From: Kryptolebias marmoratus
Taxonomy: Eukaryota > Chordata > Actinopteri > Cyprinodontiformes > Rivulidae
NCBI RefSeq assembly: GCF_001649575.2
Contig: NC_051449.1
Span: 11,984,267-12,048,266 of the forward strand
Length of the DNA stretch: 64,000 nucleotides
Direction: 5' to 3'
Positions within the stretch are counted from its first letter, which is position 1. Each line of letters opens with the position of its first letter. Positions 1-12,699 of the stretch are shown piece by piece. The position numbers were made by a program, and so were the translations under genes. The notes under the pieces were generated by a model that did not search any database, was not told the DNA's origin, and worked only from the letters and a program-made list of their open reading frames with translations.

Positions 1-133
1 ACGCCTTGGGATTCCCCCGGAGGAGCTGGCCCAAGTGGCTGGGGAGAGGGAAGTCTGGGTCTCCCTGCTTAGGCTGCTGCCCCCGCGACCCGACCCCGGA
101 TAAGCGGAAGAGAATGGATGGATGGATGGATGC
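1..133 (+). mobile_element. 3' end of a Rex3/RTE-like non-LTR retrotransposon (truncated by window start)
   Basis: Bases 2-103 read as an open frame ending in TAA. It encodes the last 33 residues of a reverse transcriptase-type polyprotein, with an RLGIPPEELAQVAGERE start and an LLPPRPDPG end. This is a tail I recognise as very common in teleost genomes. Immediately after it, from about 115, come tandem GATG units, the kind of simple-repeat 3' terminus reported for Rex3 elements. The body of the element lies upstream of the window. Family assignment is from memory of the tail; the open frame and GATG tail are directly visible. Confidence 0.75.
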
Positions 134-1647
134 TGAAGCAGACTTCAAAAAGAACAGTATGAATGAATTGAAGCCAAAGTCATAGCATCCATTTCATGAA
201 TGGTTAAAAGTGAGCAGAAGTAATTAGACTGCAAAACACGTGTGGAAATAGAACCAGGAAAACAACTGTGTAAATGCCAAATCAGCATTCACACAATAAA
301 ATAGTTCCCATTTGTAGATGTTGTTTATCTACTTACATTTCATTAACCTATGAACAGACAGGCTGTTCTCACATTTGCAAAATATATTCACATGTGTAAG
401 CAATCAATCAATTCCCCATAAATGACTTTACTAATGGCTGAGTTGATGAGTAACACATAAAGCAAAGCAATGGCGAAGAAGAGAGGTTTTTTTTTTCAAG
501 AGTCATGGTTTAGGAAACAAACGCTAACACAGAGACAGTGAAAGTCTGAGACGTAGAGAGATGTGAGAACTTGCCCAGAGGGAAAGAGAAATCAGAGGAG
601 AGAGTTTTGCTATCTTGCAGATGTGGGTGGTTCGGAAATGCACAGCAGTGGTTTAGGCAATTGCATATTGCTCTTTGTGTATTTGCAAGTGACTGTGTTT
701 GCAGATGTGTATGATATCATGTCCTTTGCCTGCGTCATTATCTCGATTAGCCTTGTAGAGGCAAGGAAACCCCGGCCTTTTTTCCCTTCCCTCTCTTCCT
801 CTCCCTCCTCCACTTGATCTTTCTTTAAACCCTTATTTCAATCTGAGTCTGTCACACTCACACATTTCACGTCATTGCAAGTGATTATTGTAAACGTGAA
901 ACATTGTTTGCCCCAAACCTTTTGCTCACTCTCATTTGATGACTTTTTTTTTCTTGTCTGACTTTCTTTTTCATAAGAAACACTCATGACGCATAACTAC
1001 CAGGTATTACCTAAGTAACACAACCAAAACAAAAGATGCTGAAACCTAATAATGATGAACATTCACATGTGCTTTTCTAAAACGTTACGTAAATAGGCCA
1101 AATTAGATCTTCTCTTCTTCAGACGTGGTTTGACAATGAAGCAGTAAGAAATGGGGAGAATGGTTTGCTAAATGAAGCTAATCCTAAAGTTTTTAAAATG
1201 ATGTAGGTAGTAAGTTGAAAGGGAAGATAAGATAAGAACATAATACTGCCAAGCAATTCAGCAACAATCAGGACAAAATTCTCTAGTGTTTCCTCATAAA
1301 CCAACAATGACTTTAGGGAATTAGCATTTACTTACTCCTACTGGGATACAGTAAATTAACCTTTACAGTACATGTTCTGGTTTATGGGCCACAGACTCCT
1401 CACACTGGGGCTAAAAGGCACGCTGCTTGATACTATGGAAGCAGGTTTAGTTAAACCATCAACAGGTTGGATTGCTTTTGTTATCTGTTGTTAGTTTAAG
1501 TTAGTTTCTGATATTACTTTTAAAAAATAAGAATAACTACCATTAATGCTATTGCATTTCCCCCCGCCTTTCATTTTGCAGCCCTCTTTGTTTAACTTTT
1601 CAACTCTGGTCATTAGGGTTTGGTTTGCTGTTTATTTTTATTGGTGG
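134..1647. other. Intergenic DNA, no gene seen
   Basis: AT-rich single-copy-looking sequence with poly-T runs. The short ORFs here (for example on both strands at 563-817) are low-complexity and overlap each other, so none is supported as coding. One near-consensus Gli-type 9-mer (8 of 9) lies at 624-632, which is about what chance predicts. Confidence 0.6.
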
Positions 1648-1707
1648 TAAAGCACTTTGGGTTGCTCTCTGTTGCATGAAAAGTGCTCTATAAATAAAGT
1701 CTGATTT
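1648..1707 (+). mobile_element. L2/SINE-type retroelement 3' tail fragment
   Basis: The stretch contains AGCACTTTGG, then AAAAGTGCTCTATAAATAAA. That pattern ends many teleost L2-like LINEs and the SINEs that share their tails. A related tail sits in reverse orientation at 16808-16890, with the same GCACTTTGG and TATAAATAAA blocks, which supports a shared repeat origin. No coding body is visible upstream. Confidence 0.5.
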
Positions 1708-2138
1708 GCTGATTGACGAGTGCGAAGACTCGCCGCTGTAAAAAGCACACAGGAAGTCTGTTTGTACCCCGTGATACATTATGTGGTTGGATTTAGCAAC
1801 GGTGCATGGGTGTGTGTGAGATTTTGTTTGTGATAACGAGGGTCTTTGAAACCTGAAACCCGAAGGAACTGAACTTGTGACATTCAAACACTGCTGTGTA
1901 AAAAAACTTCCCTAAATAGTGACCTTTGACAGTTTCTCTAACATTAATTAACATATAAAATAGCCAGACTATTTGTCATGAGACAAACCTCAGATAAGAC
2001 GATCTGTCTATGACTGAAAGTCTACAACAGCTCGTCTCTTACTGACATCTTTACAGCCTACTACTGAAGGTGAAGGTGAAGCGATGACGTCTCTTCCTGT
2101 GTCTGCGTGTGTGTTTGTGTATACTGTGTGTAAAACAT

Positions 2139-2350
2139 ATCATGAGTCACTGAAAGGATTTTAATGAAATGTAATCAACTGATTACCTTTTAGATTACCT
2201 TTTAGAGTCGGTCTGATTCAAGATGGCCCCCACAGGAAAGCAAAATTAGCAGACACAAAAATGGCTATAACTCTAATTTACAGATGTTAAGCTAAAATCT
2301 GACATATAAGTAGCTGAGACTGATATCCAACTTATACTCTGAGCACCAAT
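2139..2350 (+). repeat. Dispersed 'CAAGATGGC' repeat family, copy 1
   Basis: The copy matches other stretches of this window in a fixed order: an ATCATGAGTCACTG block, then TTCAAGATGGC, then ACACAAAAATGGCTATAACT, then a TACTCTGAGC block. It is followed directly by a second copy at 2386-2735, making a tandem doublet. No protein is encoded and no terminal repeats are obvious. The family name is unknown to me. Confidence 0.75.
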
Positions 2351-2385
2351 AATTTTTGCGTAACTACCAGAATTAACTCTAACAG

Positions 2386-2735
2386 CAAAAAATCTCATGA
2401 ACCACCAAATGGATTTTAATAAAGCTTTGAGAAAGCGATCATTGGATCCACGTCTATAACTGGATAAATTTTGGAGTCAACTAAATTCAAGATGGCCACC
2501 ACAGCTAAGCAACCTCAGCAAACACAAAAATGGTTATGACTCTGCGGATATTAAGCTGTCAACACATACTCTAAAAGATCAGGCAAGAAATATCACACAC
2601 GATTTTGCATAATGTTATTTTCAAGGTTTAACACAAATGGTTACAACTCTGTCATTTTTCATCGTTGGATGATCTAAGTCTAAAACTCTGGCATTACAGG
2701 TGCTGAGCAGCATGGATTCTTTCAAAGAATCTAGC
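2386..2735 (+). repeat. Dispersed 'CAAGATGGC' repeat family, copy 2
   Basis: This is a more complete copy. It has ATCTCATGAACCACC, then GGAGTCAACTAAATTCAAGAT, then a CACAAAAATGGTTATGACTC block. It ends with CTAAAACTCTGGCAT and a TTCTTTCAAAGAATCT tail. The same order of blocks recurs at 6025-6372 and 52275-52612, which defines a unit of roughly 350 bp. Confidence 0.75.
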
Positions 2736-5700
2736 CCTTTAATTCAAAAACTGCATCGCCAACCTAAATCTTCCTCTAAATGACTTGCTGTGAATCCTCC
2801 TGCTGTCACTGATCTGGTTAAAAAGGGTGTTTGGTTTTTTTTTTTTTTTTAATGCGTTAAAGTCAAATAGAATGGACAAACAAAGAAGTGACAGACAACA
2901 TGAAGGCAGATGTGATGAAACAGGGAGAGTGCCAAAACCACTCTATGACCTTCTAACATCCTGCCTTGTCAACTACATCTTCACATTTCACCTTTAACAA
3001 AAAAAAAAAAAGAGTGAGGAAACAAAGCTAACCTTTTACTGTGGAACACTTTGACAACACGCTTCCGTTTCAGTGCTCATCACTCTTGTTTTTGTTGTGG
3101 CAACCTGTTGAAAGCCATATTTAACTATTTGTTGTCCCCCAAACGTCTTATAAACTCCACCCACACATTCTCACTTTCAGACCAATATTGTATATGAGAA
3201 AACATTTCTGTTTGCGGTGTCCCTCCGGTTCAAACTCCACTAAATAAATCTCCATTAGGACCCGTCCTGTGTTGTTAATCACATCCGAGGGGCTTTTGCT
3301 GCACAAAAAGAAATATGATGATATGCTCTGATAGGAAACGATCGTTCTGTTTTTCTTTCTGTTTGGTTTAGTGCAGCTTTTTGCTGCCGGGCAAATGAGA
3401 GACCAGCAGATGGTTGGAATGCTGAAAATGCCAAAAGATCAGAGGCCAATGAGATTAGAAGGGAAAGAGAGCAGCTGCCCAAAACTGAGCTGTTAACATC
3501 CTCGTGTCCTTTGAGGTGTGTTTGTATTTGCCAGAAAAAAACAGAGAGAAGGACATTCAGAGACGTTGTGTCCACAGAGATTTTGTCTCGCTAACGTGTT
3601 GCCATAGTTGTTCTTCTTTGTTCCTTTTTATTTTCTTTCCTCAAAACTTTGACTTGTCATAGCTGTTTTGTTTTTAAGTCACATTTCATGTTAAGCACTG
3701 TTTAACATATCACATTGGTGTGATGGAGTTAGATAATAATACTGGAGCAGCGAAGTCTTCACAGCTCATGGCTACAAAAAAAAAGGAACTGCTTCAGAAA
3801 TGAGACTTTTTATGAAACTTGAGTGTGAAAAAACTTGTGAAAAAAGTTTTATTTGGCTCTAGACAGTGCTGTGTGAAGCTTAATCATTTTATAGTGTTAC
3901 TCAAAGCAGCATTTAATACATTTTCTTTACTCAAAAAGGCTCGTTTGAAACAAGTTTCAAACGAGCTTGAATCAAACAGAAAGAAGCTATGGATAGGTAG
4001 TTTGAAATTTGGGCTACATACTGCTTGCTTACATAAAGCTTGAAAAAAATACTAATAATGGATTTCATTTATAGGCCACTTTACATCTGTAGATTTCAAA
4101 ATGCAACACTGTGCATAGTTAGTCAAAAATAAAAATAGGGAATGTTAATGACTTATTACGTTTACAGAGGAATGGAGTCTGCGCACTGTGGTCATCACAC
4201 TCTTTAAATAACTATAAGGTTTGTTTCTGCTGCTGTAATATGTTGAACCTGTAAATGTTTATCTAGTCCTACTTTAAACTTTTGGATATATCAATTAAAA
4301 GTTATATTTCAGATGAACTGCCTCTCAGTTCTTAGTGGCGAGATTAAAACACCAACAACTGCACTGGCAAACTGAAAGAAAACCTAGTTTCTCTTAAAAT
4401 ATTACACAAACTGGCATGCAAGGATGACATTTACAACACAGCCAAGTATAACTGAGTCAGTTTTTTTTTTTTCATAAAAATTACAGCGACAGCAGAAAGG
4501 AAGCCAAGCCTAAAAGGAAGGCGATGTTCCACAAAGCTTCTGATTATGCAAACAATCTAATTTTATTAGCACATTTGCATTTTTTCCATCTTTGTGGTTA
4601 TAAAAACAATGTGTAACCACTGTGCAGACAAATTGGATGCAAATAGGATGAGGTGCAGCATCAAATGTATCAAATAATCCTGGGTTCAAAATTTAATCTT
4701 CCTCTTTTTTTTTTTTTGTTTACTCTAAACAATACCATCATGCTGCACTGATGAAAGGAGAAACCAGCAAGAAAATCTAACATTAACCCACTTGGAAAAT
4801 GCTCATTTCGGGAAATAATCAAGCTGATCAGTAAACTAATTTTTTATGGACTTCTAAATGATGTAATATGAGTTTCTCAAAGACACTTTGTGATCATATT
4901 AGATACAAAATTTGAAATAATACATATTTTCATCTAACTGAAGACATACAGTTTCCCTCTTGCAGGCTTCGCCTCAAAACATTCACTTGCAGATTCTCTG
5001 AATCTCCAAGTTTCTTTCAGTGGATTATTATAGCTGCCCACATAAATGTTTGGACGAATTGCAGTGACAATGGCTCCGTGTCTGTAACCAAAGAACAGTG
5101 TTGTTGATCTTAAGATGAGCTGCAAACTGCAAAGAAATAGTATTAAAATGTGGAAACTTTAAACCCAAAAACATTCAGGTTCAAACAACAAACCACATTC
5201 TGCTTTTGGATGGCAATAACTTTGAGTGTGAGTGATCTCATGGCATCGAAAGCCCTCTTTGCTAAAACTTTTCAGTTTTACATTTTTGCGCAGGCAGCCA
5301 CCTCTTCAGATATACAGTATATCTGTGCACAGTCGGATACTTTATCAACATGCTCGTGCTTGTGAGTTCGAAATAAAGACTGTGTCTGCATCCGTTGATG
5401 GCGTGAGAAGGGTGCACTTCAGTTCTCTTCAGCTCTTTCATTACACAACAATTGGAGAGGCTTTTACAGCACTTATTTCATCTTCAATAGCTTCATCCCA
5501 AGTCCAGAGAGAGCATTTATGCCTTTATAATATTCACAGGAGAGAGAGAGTCGTTTTTTTCACTATGCATGTTTGGCCATTTTTAAACCGTATTGCATTA
5601 TAGTGGTAGTTTTCGTTGCAAAGTGAGAGAAAAGCATTTAGTGTGCTTTACTTTTTCCATCTTGATAGTCAAATGTTTTTCACAGACAGAATACACTAAT

Positions 5701-6024
5701 TCTGCTAATTAACAAAGAAGGGGATCACACCTCTCAGATATTACTCACACATTATTTTCACAAAAAGCTCAGAAAAAGAAAAACCTCCACTCCTGTCTCC
5801 TATTATGACCAGGTGGGATATCAGCAAGAGTTGGAGGATGTTTAAGTGAAAAGAATCTGTCGTGCTGGATGTTTAATTGCAGTTTTCTTTTTATTGGCTG
5901 AAGCAAACAGATGTGAGGATTGTCATCCTTAATCATATTTCTTCTCAGACCTTTAGTAAACCCATCGTAACGATTTTCCCATGTGAGATAAGCATGACTT
6001 GCAGGGGGGCTTTACGTGAAAAGT
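2736..6024. other. Intergenic DNA, no gene seen
   Basis: AT-rich sequence with homopolymer runs (poly-T at 2838, poly-A at 3001, poly-T at 4462 and 4706). It contains a perfect 13-bp palindrome at 3939-3966, listed separately. A minus-strand open stretch at 4934-5125 has protein-like composition but no recognised family and no ATG. It is treated as unproven. A CA/GT tract or tRNA was not seen. Confidence 0.55.
3939..3966. repeat. Perfect 13-bp inverted repeat with 2-nt spacer
   Basis: The left arm GCTCGTTTGAAAC at 3939-3951 and right arm GTTTCAAACGAGC at 3954-3966 are exact reverse complements around AA. A match this long at such a short spacing is not expected by chance in 64 kb. It could be a transposon end, a recent foldback, or a cruciform-prone site. 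No transposase or element boundary is visible around it. Confidence 0.8.
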
Positions 6025-6372
6025 TATAAAGTTATCAATGGATGGACATCTACAACTGATTAACCTCTGGAGTCAGTTTAATTTAAGTTGGCCACCATCA
6101 CTAATTGTCATTAGTCAAGACAGAAATGGCTATAACTCAGTCAGTTTTACAGATATTGAGCTAAAACTTAATATGATTTTAGCTGAGAGTGATTCACAAC
6201 ATACTCTTAGTGTGTCATCCCACTAAGTTGCATGGGATTGGACATAATTTTATTTTTAAAGTTCAGCTAAAATGTCTTCAATTCCGTCATTTCTCAACAT
6301 AAGATGATTTTAGTCTAAAACTCTGGTATGTAAGGCAGCCGACGATATGCATTCTTTCAGAGAATACTAGGA
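6025..6372 (+). repeat. Dispersed 'CAAGATGGC' repeat family, copy 3
   Basis: It starts near ATGGATGGACATCTACAACTG and runs through GGAGTCAGTTTAATTTAAG and ATGGCTATAACTCAGTCAG. It continues with GAGAGTGATTCACAACATAC and ends in CTAAAACTCTGGTATG and TTCTTTCAGAGAATACT. All blocks are in the same order as in copies 2 and 10. The 5' module with the 'kinetochore-like' ATCTCATGAACCACTG text is missing, so this copy is 5'-truncated. Non-coding. Confidence 0.75.
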
Positions 6373-8865
6373 CTTTCATTTTTGTCAGTATTATATGTTG
6401 TGCAGTGCATTAGGCTCCTCACTGACACAATTCAGTGAATCAACAAATGCATGTCTCCAAAACCAGAAAATGACAACATGCATGTTGTTCTCCGTGAAAG
6501 TTATTCATTTTAATGACCTCAGCCACACTGGCAGGCTAAATATACCTCTGAGCTTCACAGAGAAAGCAGCGAATACAACTGTATTAAAGGTTCTGAATAA
6601 ATTTCTGCTTGCTGTGTTATATAATCACTGTTCAGAGGGAAAATAAGTCAGCAGAAAGTAGATGTGGGGCATGTTGCACAAATAGGTGTGTGGCCTCTTT
6701 CTACTTCCGCCACTAAAATCTTCTTTGTAACAGTTTCTGTGGAACATGCAGTATTATCCGGCTAAGGATTTATTTGGGGGGGGTTGTTTTTTGTAACTCT
6801 AGGTTAGAGTTACAAACTCTTAAAGGCAAAGTTTTGGATCAATTTTTGCAGCTTATCAAGTTAACATTGTTGATAAGATTACAATGATCTAAACAATTTT
6901 TGTGTTTGAAATATGGAGTTAGATTGGGAATGAAAATGTATGCATATAAAGACTTTTAGCAACAGTTGACCAACATGTACATCAGGTACCACTGTTAGCT
7001 TGGTCTAATAAAAGGATATACAGTTGTCTTACATGCCTGAAACAGTAATGAACCAATCCTATGTAAAAACAAACCTAAACTGACTTACCAGTAACATTTA
7101 ATATTCAAAGGCAGGTGGAACACAGCATGTATGGATGCAATGTTTGACTCAGATGACAAGAAAATATTAGCAAAAAAGAAAAAAAAAAACAAAGTGAGCC
7201 AAAGAGTAACAAAATTTTCAGAAATTTCCAGAGTTCACACTTGTCACTTCCTGTTTCCTTTTATACTCTGCACTGCAGAAGCAACCCTTCCACCCTCAGA
7301 GACACTTGCAGAGATTTAGTGTTGTATCTTTAATAAGCAGTGTTGTATAGATCTGCATTTGTTTGCTTATTTGTGCAAACAAATGCAAAGTGTCTTGTAT
7401 TGCTAACAGCACTGGATACTGTACAAAAGGTTATGCAAAAAACTAAATTCACCAGATATGGAAACAACCTCAAATATGAAAATAACCTCAAATAAAACGG
7501 TTCAGCTGCTTTGCTCTTTACAAAATAAAACTCCTGTGTCTGTTCTCCATTAAGTGCTTACTATGTTTGTTTGTTGTTGTTGTTTTGTTCTTCCAGAGCT
7601 GATAGTGAAGAAAACAAAATGGCAAAATGGACCTAAAGTTCCCTGAACAAGTCACAGATGTAATGCTAAGATTGCATACAAAAAAAGCAAAGATTTACTG
7701 ATGTTAATAAGTGACTCACCTGTAACTCACCCAACCTGTTCCTGCTGCAGTGAGTCAACATGTCTCAAACGCAAACATTGTCTTTTTTCTTTTAGTACTT
7801 GGGTGAAGTATGGTGTCCTTCGATCTCCGCAGATGATTTTATAAGGAAGAAATAAAAAGCGCTTTAGATCAGTTTTATGTCAGCAAAAGCCTCAAAAGAG
7901 TTTTCCTTGGATCACATAAAAACCTGGAAGTTTATTTATGTTTAAGCTTTTTTTTTTTTGTTACAAACTTGTATTTATTTTTTGGACATACCTGCACTCT
8001 TTATTTTTGTATTATTTTGTGCGACTTATCCGAACAGAGATTCGAAGACTCTTGCGCAATACCAGAATAAAATAATACAGAACTAAAAGTGGGACATGAA
8101 TGCAGGATATAAATAGATTAAAAGAAAAAAAAACATGAGCTGACACACAAAAAGGCAACTTTAATGAGGCTCAGATACGACATTGCGTCACAAAACAGCA
8201 CATTTACAGATTAATCTGCAGGCCTGAGCACATCTAGACTTTGCAAACCTGCCAATCAATCGCAAATCAAACTTCCCTTCAGGCTGTGTCGGACCTCCAA
8301 CAAACCAAAGTTCAGAATGGAACAGATGCTTTCTTTATGTGTACAAAATGCGAAGATAAACATATTTTCCAGAAAGGTGGATCATTCATACACACACATG
8401 TATGTTGTAGGAGCTTCACCTGCAATCTTTGCAGTTTGTCAGGTCAGTTAGTGGGAAGAGTAGAATAATAAAATGTGATAAAGCATGCAAATCAGGCTTT
8501 GTATGCAGGCCAGTTGCAACATTAATTAGGCTCTCATTAAAATGCATGAGGCTGAGGTGACATAATGAGAGTACCAGGTGTTGTGATCCATGTTTCAGTG
8601 CTGATTGTTCCCAGCTGAATCAGGCCTCCCATCATGAATCATCTCAGCTGGTACCGTTTTGGTCTTTTTAGGTTATCAACCACAACAGTGAGCAAATTAA
8701 ATGTATTTTTGGAAAAAAAAGGAGGCACTATGAACAGCCGGAAAAGGTGCGTTTTGCACACAGAAGCATCACTGGTCCAAAATCCAACAAGAGACTGACC
8801 TCATATCAGAACACCATGTCACATGACTGAGCTTGTCTTGAAGCTGTTTTGGTCCAACCTTGAAA
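6373..8865. other. Intergenic DNA, no gene seen
   Basis: AT-rich DNA with poly-A/T runs and a short GTT-rich tract near 7570. Open frames here are short and of random composition. No recognisable gene, RNA gene or transposon was found. Confidence 0.55.
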
Positions 8866-9150
8866 AAAAAAATGTTATGTAATTTCATGCGATATTGTGT
8901 GATGTGTTGTGAATACATCTCAGCTACTGCCACACAAAATTATAAGTTAATTTCTAAAAAATTCACAAAGTTATAGTCATTTTTGTGTGTTTTAAGGTCA
9001 GTTGGCTGTGGTGGCCATCTTGAACTGGATAGACTCCAAAGGTAACCACTTGCAGATGTTAAATCAATCATTGCTTTCTGAAAGTTTCTTCAAAATCTGT
9101 CCTGTAGTTCATGAGATATTTTGCAAACAGACAAGCAATAGTTGACCCTA
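8866..9150 (-). repeat. Dispersed 'CAAGATGGC' repeat family, copy 4 (reverse)
   Basis: On the minus strand this reads in family order: CATGAACTAC, a GTAACC..GGAGTC block, TTCAAGATGGCCACCACAGC, ACACAAAAATGACTATAAC, then AGCTGAGATG. It lies directly next to copy 5 in the same orientation, forming the second tandem doublet in the window. Confidence 0.75.
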
Positions 9151-9194
9151 GCAGTTAATGCCAAGGTTTTAAGCAAAAATCTTATGCAATGAGA

Positions 9195-9441
9195 AGAACT
9201 TAGGGTATGTGTTGTGATTAAGTCTGATCTACAACCACATCAAATTTTACTTCAGTATCTGTAAAATTGACTGAATCATAGTAATTTTTGTGTAATCTAG
9301 TATCCGTTGCCTGTGGTGGCCATCTTGAATTGGATTGGCTCCAAAAGGTAATCAGTTGTAGATGTACATCCAGAGATTACTTTCTGCATGTTTCAGCAAA
9401 ATATGTCCAGTGGTACATGAGATATTTTGTTAACAGACAAA
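9195..9441 (-). repeat. Dispersed 'CAAGATGGC' repeat family, copy 5 (reverse)
   Basis: The reverse complement contains ATCTCATGTACCACTGG, GATGTACATCTACAACTG, GGAGCCAATCCAATTCAAG and ATGGCCACCACAGGCAAC, in the order seen in other copies. It is paired head-to-tail with copy 4. Divergence between the two copies indicates an old duplication or a dimeric founding element. Confidence 0.75.
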
Positions 9442-10008
9442 TATGCTCACACACAAATACAGGCAAAACATTATTGTCCTCCTTCATCTTTCATGTAGTG
9501 AGTCATAATAGACAGCTACTGCTACTTCCAAATGGCTAAAAATATATGTTTATCCTAAAGACAAAGAATATTTAATATTAAGATGATAAAAAGCAAAAGC
9601 CTGAAGCATCGGACATTCACAACTGTTGGTTTCCTCTGTGTTTTTCTGCTGTGCAAGATTTTGCAGCTTGGGATTTGCATCAAAGTCCATGATATCTAAT
9701 ATAAAGTCATAGCTTGAGCACAAACCGGCAAACAGAAATATAGAAGAGATCAACCTGAATCCTTTCGAGACACAAAGGAAATGACTTTATTTGTGATGAG
9801 GCTGGGATAAAGGGGCATTTTAAATGAATGTGTGTGAAATGAACATTTAAAAAGAAAAGATTGTGTATTTCATGCACTGCATTTGCAGCTTCTGACTTAA
9901 ACCGTTTTAATTTAATGTTATACTGACACCTGCTGGACAGAATTTAGATTTCAGGGTTTTTTCATATTCTCATCTTGATTATCCTTTATAATTTTCTCTC
10001 TGGGTTTT

Positions 10009-10060
10009 TTGTTTGTTTGTTTGTTTGTTTGTTTGTTTGTTGTTGTTGTTGTTGTTGTTA
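10009..10060. repeat. Compound (GTTT)n-(GTT)n microsatellite
   Basis: About eight GTTT units pass directly into about seven GTT units. This is a simple-sequence tract and is likely length-polymorphic. Confidence 0.95.
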
Positions 10061-11286
10061 GTTTTGCTATGTGGTGAGCAGAATGAAAGACATCTAGAAT
10101 GTGCAACCATTTATGTTCATTTTGTTTTGTTATATATTTTAATTTGGATGTTTTTTTTCTGATTATATCAGAATTGTAACAAATAAGTAGTATGCATTTT
10201 GTATTATATGAACCCAGTTTTTACACTCATTTGTCTCAGATATACACAGCTGCTTTAAAGTTTTTTTATAGAAGACAAATATAAATAAATGTTACCCATT
10301 AATCTGCAGTCATGGATAAATATGTTAAGGTATACAAATAATTTCTCTAGACGGCATAAACTGTTGTTTATTTTGAACATTACACATCTCGACACATTTT
10401 AATCAAACATGAAGTCTTTTTTTAGGTTGAAATTTTTTTTTTTTATTATTTTCAAAAAAAGGATTTTTTTTAGTGATGAGTAACTGTTTCCAGTCATGCT
10501 TTATATGCATAATGTTTAGGCGACGGTAACTATGACTTACAGGAAGAAACAAGACTGATCTGTAACAGAATCCGCGACAACTCAGATGAACTCATGACAG
10601 GAAGTGATGCCCCCTCATAACTCAAACACACGACTGTATGTTGTAAGATGCCACAGGGGGATTAATGAGTCACAGATATCATAAAAGTAATATTTCTTCA
10701 GTTCAACAAATGAAACGGAACTTCAACCTGAAGATCTCGGGGTCCAAATCAGCATACTGTTTTAAACCACTTGTTTTATGAAGAAACTTAAAATCATGAT
10801 TTTCTCTTGTTTTACATTAATATTTACTTTGTTTCAACTTTCTAAAATAAATCTTCATTCACTCTTTTACTTGTAATCAGAGTTTTTACAACTGAAAACT
10901 GTAAAGACTAGTAAAAAAAAAAAGACAATTTTAGGTTGCATAAATCATTACCTCATCTTTTACTCAGTCCTGGTGGCTTTTCCCTCCTTATGACACAGCA
11001 TATAACATTTCAAATAAGTGCTAAACATAGACCTGAGCATGTATGACATCTGAGATTTCCATTGGCAGCTCAGAAACATCCTGCTGTTAGTCAGTGGGAT
11101 CTAATGGTGACTTGTTTTGAAGGTTGTTAACATGTTTAAACTAGATCAACCACATATGAACATCTGGACCTTGTCTGAAATGGGAAAAAAACCGTCCCAA
11201 ATTTGATTAAATTGACAATAAACAATAAAGACAAAAAGTGTTTTCATAAAATGTTGTTGGATTAGAAAACCTCAGCTCCAACATTA

Positions 11287-11300
11287 GCGGCCTCTAGTGG
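11287..11300 (-). promoter_or_regulatory. CTCF-like core motif
   Basis: The reverse complement CCACTAGAGGCCGC differs from a common CTCF core (CCASYAGRKGGCRS) at one position. This is a motif match only; chance matches at this level occur every few tens of kb. Confidence 0.3.
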
Positions 11301-12266
11301 TAAAACGACCACATTGCTCATTGTAAATTTCCCAACATCCCTGATTTGGAAGGCAATAAAATATTTAATAATCACCAGATTATTCTATTCAAGTTGACCC
11401 CTGTTTGTACCTTTCTGTTTCAAGCTAAGCTTCTCATGTCATCTTCAGCTTGCCACTTTAATTATATAAACCAGCTGCTCTCTTCATGTACAGAAAAAAG
11501 CAACAGGACTCAGGGGTCCCAATTGTAAACCAAACGTAAAATTATTTGTGTTTTGCACTCTACAAGTAGACCATATAGTCCATTCAGCAGTTCTGGCTGG
11601 AGAAATCAGCATCAACCACACAACAGAATGAACCTTCAGTGTAAAAATCTAATTAAAAGACAAATATTGTGATTTTTTATATTTAATTAAATTAGTGCTT
11701 CTTCTAAATTTTGACATAGTGCCTCAAGAGTAATGCATAGGTAAACACCTTGGGGCAGTTTTTATTCAGTAAAAGGAACTCTGTATTTTAGGCAACGTGG
11801 TTAAGTTGAATTTAATTAAAAGTATTCAGTTGTTCAATATCTCATGTTGTTTTAATACAGCAAAACCATCTTATTTTGACAATTTAAAATGAACGAGAAA
11901 CAATAAATTTAAGGAAAATAAATTGTGCAGATTAAACAAAACTTAAATTTTCTTAGAGCGCATAAACATATTTGTTTCTCAAAATCCAATAATTCATGCA
12001 TAGGCGTGTGCTTTTTGCTGATGCAAGTTATTCAGAACATCTCTCTCTTCTTCTTCTTCTTTCACAGACACACACACTTCAGTATAATGACCATTCAGGT
12101 CTTTTTTTCAGCTGAATAGCACCTCCTTTTACAGAACGTAAGTGCTTTACATGCTGCTTCAAAAGTTTTGTGCTACCAAGAAAACTATTTGTATGGTCTA
12201 TTCAGACAAAGGCTGGCTCAGAGGAGCGCACAGACCCACAAAGCTTCATAAGAACACACAAATGTT

Positions 12267-12288
12267 CACACACACACACACACACACG
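12267..12288. repeat. (CA)n microsatellite
   Basis: An uninterrupted run of about 10 CA units, with a second CA run at 12643-12662. Confidence 0.95.
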
Positions 12289-12642
12289 GCTTTTCCTCTA
12301 AGAGGGGCAACAAATACGTTGTAGCTGTTTCAACAGACAGCCCCTCTTTCAGAAAGTCAGACAGGCTTTGGTAAACAATGACTTACAGCTTATCCGGCAG
12401 CATTATAAGGATTTACTATGATACGATGTACATATTTTATATTTTTACAACAGCAATTACCCTCAGTATGGTCATCAGTTGGAAAAACATTGTTCATGTG
12501 CTGCAGCATCTTAATAGGCAAATGCACATCTCCAACCTATTCTTCTGAAAGGAGTCTGGGCATTATTATTACTATTTTTTAAATATCTTAAAACTTTAAA
12601 GATTATTCATTCAGCTTTTCAACTTAGCAATCGCATCCAGAT

Positions 12643-12662
12643 CCACACACACACACACACAC
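12643..12662. repeat. (CA)n microsatellite
   Basis: An uninterrupted run of about 10 CA units just before the GC-rich patch at 12.7 kb. Confidence 0.95.
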
Positions 12663-12699
12663 GAAGCACCACAAAAAGAAAGAAATCAACGCTTGCTTA

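Larger units (their letters stand above)
9442..12699. other. Intergenic DNA with microsatellites, no gene seen
   Basis: AT-rich sequence carrying a GTTT/GTT microsatellite (10009-10060) and (CA)n tracts at 12267-12288 and 12643-12662. A CTCF-like core occurs at 11287-11300. No ORF with family-like features was found on either strand. Confidence 0.55.
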
